Shown here piece after piece: positions 1-5,274 of a stretch of DNA of 5,274 bases. The notes under the pieces were generated by a model. It saw only the letters and a list, made by a program, of their open reading frames with translations. It had not been told where the DNA came from and did not search any database. This DNA is from a bacterium (GTDB lineage Bacteria; Ratteibacteria; UBA8468; B48-G9; DTJG01), in NCBI GenBank assembly GCA_026418655.1, contig JAOAAW010000025.1, forward strand, positions 1 through 5,274, in the 5' to 3' direction. Each line of letters begins with the position of its first letter. Position 1 is the first letter of the stretch. A program made the position numbers and the translations under genes.

Positions 1-30
1 TCGGCAGCGTCAGATGTGTATAAGAGACAG
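1..30 (+). other. Illumina Nextera (Tn5) read-1 adapter remnant, not genomic
   Basis: These bases match, from memory, the last 30 of the 33 nt of the Nextera read-1 transposase adapter. Positions 12-30 are the 19-bp hyperactive Tn5 mosaic end (AGATGTGTATAAGAGACAG). The vorB-like reading frame entering from the right stays conserved with its family up to base 31 and then turns into adapter, so the junction is exact at 30/31. This is untrimmed library sequence carried into the assembly, and it marks the true left end of the contig. Confidence 0.97.
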
Positions 31-305
31 AGATAAGATATCCCTTCTTGCATCAGCGATATTCCAGGGCTTGATGAAGATGTCATGCTTCTGAACCCGG
101 CAGCTGCAGCACCAAATACCATGTTGATGGAAGATGTTTCACTCTCTGCTTGAATGAATATCCCACCTTCTTCTTCCATTCTTTCGCTCATGTATTCAGG
201 AAACCTATTCTGTGGCGTGATGGGATATCCAGCATAAAACATACAACCAGCAGAGATAGCTCCCTCTGCGGAAGCCTCACAACCACTAAGAAGTTTTAGC
301 CTCAT
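31..305 (-). CDS. vorB: 2-oxoacid:ferredoxin oxidoreductase alpha subunit, VorB-like (3' part missing)
   Basis: This is the N-terminal 91 residues of a pyrimidine-domain subunit of the thiamine-diphosphate (ThDP)-dependent 2-oxoacid:ferredoxin oxidoreductases, cytoplasmic enzymes that oxidatively decarboxylate 2-oxoacids to acyl-CoA and reduce ferredoxin. Visible family blocks are SGCEASAEGAI (7-17), the substrate-loop motif YPITP (27-31, with the conserved Thr30), QAESE (52-56; Glu56 probably the ThDP-activating glutamate), a GAAAAG stretch (65-70) and SSSSPGISLMQEGISY (76-91). The QAESE and SSSSPGISLMQEGISY blocks resemble branched-chain VorB more than pyruvate PorA or 2-oxoglutarate KorA, but the substrate cannot be fixed from this fragment. 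The usual GNEA block reads GCEA here (Cys9 for Asn). The ATG at 305 overlaps the upstream lipoprotein stop as ATGA and has no clear Shine-Dalgarno, suggesting coupled translation. An in-frame ATG at 320 (five residues longer) is possible but fits the family start less well. The gene is cut by the adapter at base 30. Confidence 0.88.
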
Positions 306-874
306 TTTTTCTGAACCCATGAGCCATCAGGGTTTTGATACCATTCGCCTGGTTTTACGTTTTTTAACTTTGTCTTTGCAAAAATGTCTTTGAATGTTTG
401 GCGTTGTTCAGGAGACACATTATTGATCCTGTATATTTCTTCAAGAATTATGTTTCTCTGTTTATTTTCATTCTGCACAATTTCCTTTACTCTTTTTGCG
501 AGTTCAGGGTCCTTCGGCTGATTTACTATTCCCACTTGATATTCTGTGGTTTCGCCTATATATCCTGCCTTTTTATATTCAGCAAGTTCATCTGCCCATG
601 ACTTAATCTGATTTATTGCTTCTTTTATTTTCGGAGAATCTGTCTTTATATCAGAAGAAATGGATGATTCCTGAGCAAAGGCAGGCATCACAAAGAAATT
701 CGTTATTGAACAAAGGACATTGTGCGGACTTGTTCGGGATTCAAGCATCTTTTCAATATCTTCTGCTGCTTTCTTAATTTTTTCTTCAGGAAAGGTGACA
801 TAAATTGTCACCATTGCACATCCTGCAAGAAAACACGCCAGGCCAATCATCATAAAATATTTCCTTCTTTTCAT
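302..874 (-). CDS. DUF1318 (YdbL-family) lipoprotein with YnbE-like N-terminus
   Basis: This is a 190-residue predicted lipoprotein. A basic start (KRRK) and hydrophobic stretch lead to the lipobox LAGC with acylated Cys19. Residues 22-49 (beta-like VTIYVTF, then a charged helix ending DIEKMLESRTS) resemble E. coli YnbE as I remember it. Residues about 53-67 form a short hydrophobic run ending AFA before Gln68, like a buried signal-peptidase I site. Residues about 98-190 match the DUF1318/YdbL pattern: AGYIGET (103-109), a charged helix (122-150), NNVSPEQ (151-157) and the C-terminal PGEWYQNPDGSWVQKK (175-190). In E. coli, YnbE and YdbL are separate proteins acting with AsmA-like YdbH in transport of lipids to the outer membrane. 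Having both halves in one chain is my inference. The family call is fairly secure, but the function in this organism is unproven. The gene is first in a minus-strand unit and is coupled to the vorB-like gene. Confidence 0.85.
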   Translation of the reverse strand: MKRRKYFMMIGLACFLAGCAMVTIYVTFPEEKIKKAAEDIEKMLESRTSPHNVLCSITNFFVMPAFAQESSISSDIKTDSPKIKEAINQIKSWADELAEYKKAGYIGETTEYQVGIVNQPKDPELAKRVKEIVQNENKQRNIILEEIYRINNVSPEQRQTFKDIFAKTKLKNVKPGEWYQNPDGSWVQKK

Positions 875-875
875 A

Positions 876-885
876 GACCACCCCC
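876..885 (-). promoter_or_regulatory. Ribosome binding site of the DUF1318 lipoprotein gene
   Basis: Read on the minus strand the site is GGGGGTGGTC. It matches the extended anti-16S complement GGAGGTGATC at eight of ten positions, with the core six bases before the ATG at 874. The G-rich run is unusual in this A+T-rich sequence and supports the chosen start. Confidence 0.6.
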
Positions 886-900
886 GTTATTTGGAAATTT

Positions 901-928
901 TTGCAATATTATATTATTATAATATAAT
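901..928 (+). promoter_or_regulatory. Candidate sigma70-type promoter for cysK
   Basis: TTGCAA (901-906) and TATAAT (923-928) are separated by 16 bp, close to the vegetative consensus. This would give a start near 935 and a leader of about 30 nt carrying the AGAGGA ribosome binding site (955-960), five bases before the ATG. A second TATAAT lies at 918-923 without a well-spaced -35. The region is nearly pure A/T, so chance matches are likely. Confidence 0.5.
908..928. repeat. Perfect 10+1+10 A/T inverted repeat between divergent genes (possible operator)
   Basis: The left arm ATTATATTAT (908-917) and right arm ATAATATAAT (919-928) are exact reverse complements around T918. The repeat covers both possible -10 elements of the cysK promoter and the -10 of the opposing promoter, where a dimeric repressor would act. 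Its size and symmetry recall Fur/PerR-type boxes, but it does not match the PerR consensus. Low-complexity A/T sequence can form such palindromes by chance, so the repeat is certain and the operator role is a guess. Confidence 0.4.
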
Positions 929-949
929 TCCGGTTGTACTATAAAACAA
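921..949 (-). promoter_or_regulatory. Weak candidate promoter for the lipoprotein-vorB unit
   Basis: On the minus strand TTGTTT (949-944) and TATATT (926-921) are 17 bp apart, which would give a start near 914 and a leader of about 40 nt. It overlaps the candidate cysK promoter head-on, so the two divergent units could compete or be co-regulated. The A/T-rich context makes this only suggestive. Confidence 0.3.
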
Positions 950-965
950 ACGCCAGAGGATATTT

Positions 966-1904
966 ATGAAACAGAAAAAAAACACAACATTTTCCGGAAG
1001 AATTTTATCATTGATTGGGAATACTCCACTTGTTCAGCTTCAAAATATCACCGAAAAGAAAAACGCACAGATATTCGCCAAACTCGAAATGTTTAATCCT
1101 GGAGGAAGCATTAAAGATAGAATTGCCCTTGCAATGATTGAAGACGCTGAAAGAAAAGGTATATTGAAAAAAAATGGAGTGGTGATTGAACCAACAAGTG
1201 GAAATACAGGTATAGGGCTTGCTATGGTCTGCGCAGTGAAAAAGTATAGATGCATATTAACAATGCCTGAGTCAATGAATCTGGAAAGAAGGGCTATCCT
1301 TAAATTCTTTGGCGCTGAACTTGTTTTAACCGATGCTTCCGAAGGAATGAAAGGTGCGATAGCAGCAGCGGAAAGGTTGTACGGGGAAATACCGGGTGCT
1401 TTTATGCCCATGCAGTTTAAAAATCCTGCCAATCCAGAAATACACAGAAGAACTACCGCTATTGAGATTATAGAAGCCCTTCCTGATATTACAGCATTTG
1501 TTGCAGGGGTTGGTACAGGAGGGACAATTACAGGAGTTGGAGAAGTCTTGAAAAAGTATAACCCTAATATAAAAATTTTTGCAGTTGAGCCAGCAAAATC
1601 TCCGGTCCTTTCTGGTGGCAAACCTGGTCTGCACAAAATTATGGGAATTGGTGCTGGTTTTATTCCCGATGTTTTGAATACCAATATTATTGATGAAGTA
1701 ATTACAGTTGAAGATAATGATGCCTATCAGATGGCTAAGATGCTCGCGCAGAAAGAAGGGATTTTTGCCGGAATTTCATCCGGTGCAGCATGTTATGCTG
1801 CCATAAAAATATCAGAGAAACTTAAAAAAACAGACAGGGTAGTTGTGATATTTCCTGATACAGGAGAAAGATATCTAAGTTTGGTGAGAGAATTTGAAAG
1901 ATGA
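966..1904 (+). CDS. cysK: Cysteine synthase A (O-acetylserine sulfhydrylase)
   Basis: This 312-residue cytoplasmic fold-type II PLP enzyme converts O-acetylserine and sulfide to cysteine and acetate, and its length is typical for CysK. Residue 19 begins GNTPLV. NPGGSIKDR (44-52) contains the Schiff-base Lys50. PTSGNTG (76-82) is the substrate-binding loop, and PESMNLERR (101-109) is the usual following block. QFKNPANPEIH (150-160) is characteristic of O-acetylserine sulfhydrylases. GTGGT (183-187) binds the PLP phosphate, GISSGAA (269-275) carries the Ser near the PLP ring nitrogen, and FPDTGERYLS (296-305) is the C-terminal signature. There is no heme domain or CBS domain, so cystathionine beta-synthase is unlikely; CysM-like sulfur-donor preference cannot be excluded. 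The start is supported by AGAGGA at 955-960. It is the first gene of a plus-strand pair, followed after 13 nt by the DUF4838 gene. Confidence 0.95.
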   Translation: MKQKKNTTFSGRILSLIGNTPLVQLQNITEKKNAQIFAKLEMFNPGGSIKDRIALAMIEDAERKGILKKNGVVIEPTSGNTGIGLAMVCAVKKYRCILTMPESMNLERRAILKFFGAELVLTDASEGMKGAIAAAERLYGEIPGAFMPMQFKNPANPEIHRRTTAIEIIEALPDITAFVAGVGTGGTITGVGEVLKKYNPNIKIFAVEPAKSPVLSGGKPGLHKIMGIGAGFIPDVLNTNIIDEVITVEDNDAYQMAKMLAQKEGIFAGISSGAACYAAIKISEKLKKTDRVVVIFPDTGERYLSLVREFER

Positions 1905-1917
1905 ACAAAGGAATAAA

Positions 1918-4398
1918 ATGAAAGGATTAAAAGTTTTTGGTTTATTTGCTCTATGTTTGGTGGTGGTTACCTCATCTTTGGGTGATAATAATTTTTATAA
2001 CAGCACGATTTTTGTTGAACAAAATTGCTCACAAAAAATAAAAGATATTGCAAGTGAGCTTATATTATGGCTGAAGAAGGGTACAGGAAAAGATTTTACA
2101 ATCACATCACAGCAGGTTGAGGGTGGAATTTTCATACTGAACAAAGATTCACAGCTTTTGCCTGAAATAATAAAGAAAGCGCTGCAGGGGAAAAGGAAGG
2201 AGGCATTTTCTATCTATTCGCAGGGCAATAAATTGTTTATAACAGGCAATTCTGATATAGCAATACAATATGGCATTTACAGGTATCTTGACGTGCTTGG
2301 CTACAGATGGTTCTTCCCTGGAGAAAGCTGGACAATTGTGCCTCAGCTAAAGAAAATTGATGTAAATATGAATCTTATTGACCAGCCTATTTTTGTACAG
2401 AGAGATTTCTTTGGCACTGGTGGATTCGGAGGTCGGCTTCCAATTGACCCTGAAATGAAACTTCAGAAAAAATGGGAGGAGTGGAAAAAAAGAAATTATC
2501 TCGGTGGTGAAATAAGAATCAGTGGACATGCAGGAGAATCGTTTAATTCAGCAAATAAAAGTGTTCTTCTGGAACATCCTGAGTATCTCGCAGAAATAGA
2601 CGGAATAAGACAGCCATGGACACCAGGTACAAAACCCTGTTATTCGAATCCTGGACTGATAGAGCTTTATATTAAGGACAGATTGAATCAACTTAAAAGA
2701 CAGATTGATGCAGATCCTGATGGACCAGGTTCATTTGCGGTCAGTGTTGAACCATCTGATGGTGGTGGACATTGCCAGTGTTCAGAATGCAAAAAAATAG
2801 GGTCTGTCAGTGATAGGGTTTTTTCTCTTGCCAATCATGTTGCAAGACAAGTGGCAAAAAAATTTCCTGGAAAATATGTAAGCCTTCTTGCTTATAATGA
2901 GCATGCAGCAGTTCCAGAGATTGAACTAGAACCAAATGTTTATGTTGTGGTTGTTCCCTATGGTTTTCAAAGGACTGGTTATTCTGGTGATGAACTGATT
3001 GAGTTGTGGGGTAAAAAGACAAAATTTTTTGGTGTTTATGATTACTGGTCCATACCTGACTGGAATAATGATATACCGGATTTCAATTACCTTGAAACTC
3101 CTGCAAAAAAGATTAGATTCTGGAAGAAAAGTAATGTTGCTGCATATCTTTCTGAGAGTACATACAGCAGTGGTGCCATGGGTATAGCATGGTATCTTTC
3201 TTCAAGGCTTTTGTGGAATCCTGATGTAGATGAGAAAAAAATACTTGATGATTTTTACTCAAAGGCATTTGGAGAAGCCAGGATACCAATGCAGAGAATG
3301 CTTGAAAGATGGTCAAAGTCTTTCAGATTGACTGATCATGAACTTGCTTTATCCTTCAGGGATGTTGCTGAGGCTGATAAACTTGCAAAAAAACCTGATA
3401 TTAAGGAAAGAATAAATGATTACAAAAGATATATCCAGTACCTTGCACTGTTTTATGAGTATCAGAACGCAAAGCCAACAACTCCTGAAAGGAAACAGGC
3501 AGTCAGAGACCTGCTTGATTTTATGTGGCGAATTTATGATTCTACAATGGTTCATGTTTACAGAATGCACCAGTTGATTGTTAACAGATATGAAAGAGAC
3601 GAAGAACTACGACAGGAGTGGGATTTTAAAAACAAAGAAAAATGGGAAAGTATAACACCCGTTTCCAGCGAAGAACTTGATGAAATGGTGAAACAGGGTA
3701 TTGAAAAATATAAGCCCTATGATTTTGAACATAAAACATTCAAAACAGATAATCTGGTTCCTGTTGTCAGGAATATTAAACCCTCTGCCGAACCAAAGCT
3801 TATTTCAACCCACCAATTCTGGGGAACGCATAACTTCAAATTCTTTGTGCCTGAAAATATTGATGAAATAATACTGAAAATGAAAATTGGTAAAAAGGAA
3901 AATCATCCTGGGGATAGAGTGGTTGTTGTTGACCCTGAAGGGAAAGTTTTGTTCAATGAATTTATAGCGCCTGATGGAGATGTGCATGATATTAAAATTC
4001 AGACACAAAAAAAGGGCATCTATTCCATGACTGTTTCTGACCAGAAGATCGCATTTTCGATTATGTTTCCTGACTGGCTGCCTTTTGTCGTGACTGACTA
4101 TATTGTAATTTCTGACTGGCAGACAAAGGTTTATTTTTATGTACCTTCTGGCACAAAACGGCTGGCGATGTATTGTGAAAGTGTGGTACCCGTGAAAATT
4201 TTTGATGGAGATGGGAAAGAGGTAAAATATCAGGGCACTAAAGTAATTGTTGCTGATGTGCCTGCCGGTCAGGATGGAAAGATATGGACACTCTCCCATC
4301 ACAAACTATACACACCTTCACCGGCGATGTTTAATGTCCCAAATGTCTTTGGTTTCAGTAAAGAAACCATGATGATACCCGCAGAATGCCAGAAATGA
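1918..4398 (+). CDS. Secreted DUF4838-domain protein, glycoside-hydrolase-like
   Basis: This 826-residue exported protein is probably involved in glycan processing, but no reaction is established for the family. A signal peptide (residues 1 to about 22) precedes the mature part. Residues about 26-145 resemble the alpha/beta N-terminal domain of alpha-glucuronidases and hexosaminidases, ending in YRYLDVLGYRWFFPGESW (121-138). The central DUF4838 region (about 150-480) looks like a TIM-barrel-type fold. It holds PSDGGGHCQCSEC (279-291) with a CxCxxC cysteine cluster (286, 288, 291), LLAYNEH (323-329), a Tyr/Trp-rich strand YDYW (374-377) and SESTYSSG (412-419). A helical stretch follows, and residues about 625-826 look beta-rich, perhaps a binding domain. 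I chose ATG 1918 because AAAGGA (1907-1912) precedes it and the signal peptide starts there. A TTG at 1894, overlapping cysK, would add eight charged residues before the signal. It is probably co-transcribed with cysK. Confidence 0.85.
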   Translation: MKGLKVFGLFALCLVVVTSSLGDNNFYNSTIFVEQNCSQKIKDIASELILWLKKGTGKDFTITSQQVEGGIFILNKDSQLLPEIIKKALQGKRKEAFSIYSQGNKLFITGNSDIAIQYGIYRYLDVLGYRWFFPGESWTIVPQLKKIDVNMNLIDQPIFVQRDFFGTGGFGGRLPIDPEMKLQKKWEEWKKRNYLGGEIRISGHAGESFNSANKSVLLEHPEYLAEIDGIRQPWTPGTKPCYSNPGLIELYIKDRLNQLKRQIDADPDGPGSFAVSVEPSDGGGHCQCSECKKIGSVSDRVFSLANHVARQVAKKFPGKYVSLLAYNEHAAVPEIELEPNVYVVVVPYGFQRTGYSGDELIELWGKKTKFFGVYDYWSIPDWNNDIPDFNYLETPAKKIRFWKKSNVAAYLSESTYSSGAMGIAWYLSSRLLWNPDVDEKKILDDFYSKAFGEARIPMQRMLERWSKSFRLTDHELALSFRDVAEADKLAKKPDIKERINDYKRYIQYLALFYEYQNAKPTTPERKQAVRDLLDFMWRIYDSTMVHVYRMHQLIVNRYERDEELRQEWDFKNKEKWESITPVSSEELDEMVKQGIEKYKPYDFEHKTFKTDNLVPVVRNIKPSAEPKLISTHQFWGTHNFKFFVPENIDEIILKMKIGKKENHPGDRVVVVDPEGKVLFNEFIAPDGDVHDIKIQTQKKGIYSMTVSDQKIAFSIMFPDWLPFVVTDYIVISDWQTKVYFYVPSGTKRLAMYCESVVPVKIFDGDGKEVKYQGTKVIVADVPAGQDGKIWTLSHHKLYTPSPAMFNVPNVFGFSKETMMIPAECQK

Positions 4399-4399
4399 T

Positions 4400-5274
4400 T
4401 TAGCCGGTGACTTCTTTAAGTTCTACAGGCCTTTTCTCTTTCTCGCTTATAAGAGATGCTTCCATAAAGGCGACTATTTCAAGTGTTTCTTCAATGGAAA
4501 ACGGCGGTTTACCTGACTGGAAAAATTTCATAATTTCTTTTATCAGCATTGAGTACATCGGAATATCTGGATTATAAGTTGTGTATCTGATTTTTTTATC
4601 TCCAAAAACAGTAAAGCCATAGGATGGCAATCCCTGTTTGATACCCCTGTAGATTCCAACTCTTCCATCTTTCCACAAACCGACCGCTATATCAGCTGCT
4701 TCTGAACAAACAACCTCAACAGTTTTACAACCTGTTTTCATCACTGAAAAAAGTATTTCAATACCATGGATCCCATACCAGAAAAATCCCGGCATTACAT
4801 CTACCCTGCCTTCTGATGAAAAGGCATCACAACCGAAAATCTTACCAATTTCAGGGTCATTTCTAACCTCAGAGATATTGGCATCAAACCTTAAGGGTGA
4901 ACACGAAAATATGGGGCAATTATATTTATCAGCCATTTCAACGATTTTTGCCGCATCAGAATAACTTGCAGTAAATGGCTTGTCAACAAAGACTGGTTTT
5001 CTTGCTTTTAATACAGGTTCTGCCTCTTTGAGATGTCTCCTTCCATCAACACTCTCAAGTAATACCGCATCAACAACTTCAAGCATTTCTTCAATGGTAT
5101 CATAAAGTTTCACATTGTATTTTTCAACCAGTTCTTTTTTGAACCCTTCTACACGATTATAGCTTAAATCAAAATCCTTGCTAAATGTTGGCACGCCTGC
5201 AATGACCTTACCGCCCGGTACATGAAAAGGGTCTGAAGCGTCATTTATGACTTTTGTGAAAGAAGGAACATGTG
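4400..5274 (-). CDS. Gfo/Idh/MocA-family NAD(P)-dependent oxidoreductase (5' end missing)
   Basis: The frame stays open to the window edge, giving 290 visible C-terminal residues; the GTG at 5194 is internal, not a start. The family performs NAD(P)-linked oxidation or reduction of sugars, inositols and related compounds. The edge residues HVPSFTKVIND fit the region just after the first Rossmann strand, so probably only about 10 residues, including the dinucleotide-binding turn, are missing. Further marks, in visible-fragment numbering, are VDAVLLESVDGR (67-78), VFVDKPF (94-100) with DKP in place of the usual EKP catalytic-lysine motif, and WYGIHGIEILF (165-175) with the likely active-site His169. 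It runs opposite to the DUF4838 gene with one base between the stops, leaving no separate terminator. The substrate cannot be told, though the neighbour suggests carbohydrate metabolism. Confidence 0.85.
   Translation of the reverse strand, partial: HVPSFTKVINDASDPFHVPGGKVIAGVPTFSKDFDLSYNRVEGFKKELVEKYNVKLYDTIEEMLEVVDAVLLESVDGRRHLKEAEPVLKARKPVFVDKPFTASYSDAAKIVEMADKYNCPIFSCSPLRFDANISEVRNDPEIGKIFGCDAFSSEGRVDVMPGFFWYGIHGIEILFSVMKTGCKTVEVVCSEAADIAVGLWKDGRVGIYRGIKQGLPSYGFTVFGDKKIRYTTYNPDIPMYSMLIKEIMKFFQSGKPPFSIEETLEIVAFMEASLISEKEKRPVELKEVTG

Noticed and set aside
12..30. Tn5 end as a sign of a natural transposon
   Set aside because: It is the engineered mosaic end joined to the synthetic Nextera tail, with no transposase gene and no second end.
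305..310. A6 run at the lipoprotein/vorB junction as a frameshift site fusing the two proteins
   Set aside because: Six A's are short for transcriptional slippage, there is no full slippery heptamer, and an ATGA restart explains the layout more simply.
398..922. Two short plus-strand open frames (398-601 and 722-922)
   Set aside because: Both are antisense to the lipoprotein gene and low in complexity, rich in Phe, Ile and Cys as expected from A/T-rich shadow frames.
875..965. Riboswitch or T-box upstream of cysK
   Set aside because: The leader after the likely transcription start is only about 30 nt, too short for a known cysteine-related riboregulator.
1040..1684. 214-codon open frame on the minus strand
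   Set aside because: It lies entirely antisense inside the well-supported cysK and resembles no family I know.
1894..1920. TTG at 1894 as the start of the DUF4838 protein
   Set aside because: The ATG at 1918 has a well-placed AAAGGA and begins directly with a signal peptide; the TTG start adds a charged extension and overlaps cysK.
3805..4302. 165-codon open frame on the minus strand
   Set aside because: It is antisense to the DUF4838 C-terminal region, with no ribosome binding site or recognisable protein pattern.

Overview
The window looks like the end of an assembled contig from an uncultured, A+T-rich, Gram-negative-type (diderm) anaerobic bacterium. A diderm is suggested by a lipoprotein related to the YnbE/YdbL envelope proteins. 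Anaerobic metabolism is suggested by a VorB-type 2-oxoacid:ferredoxin oxidoreductase subunit. A large secreted DUF4838 protein and an unusual Gfo/Idh/MocA oxidoreductase are families I associate with polysaccharide-degrading, PVC/Omnitrophota-like uncultured bacteria. That taxonomic guess is inference only.

Layout. Bases 1-30 are not genomic: they are the last 30 nt of the Illumina Nextera read-1 transposase adapter. Real sequence starts at 31. On the minus strand, reading from 874 down to 31, a 190-residue DUF1318 lipoprotein is followed, through an ATGA stop/start overlap, by the first 91 residues of a vorB-like gene cut off by the adapter. A 91-bp divergent intergenic region (875-965) holds promoter-like hexamers and a perfect 10+1+10 A/T palindrome. 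On the plus strand, cysK (966-1904) is followed after 13 nt by a secreted DUF4838 protein (1918-4398). One base after its stop, a Gfo/Idh/MocA-family oxidoreductase ends on the opposite strand. That gene runs off the right edge without its N-terminus.

How they work together. The plus-strand pair is probably one transcript (cysteine synthesis plus a secreted carbohydrate-associated protein), and the two products have no obvious biochemical link. The minus-strand pair at the left is translationally coupled and joins an envelope lipoprotein to a central-metabolism enzyme. The most interesting point is that the lipoprotein looks like a single-chain fusion of the two small partners (YnbE and YdbL) that work with the AsmA-like protein YdbH in E. 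coli. No tRNA, rRNA, CRISPR array, natural transposon or phage gene was seen. No gene-free stretch exceeds 300 bases.
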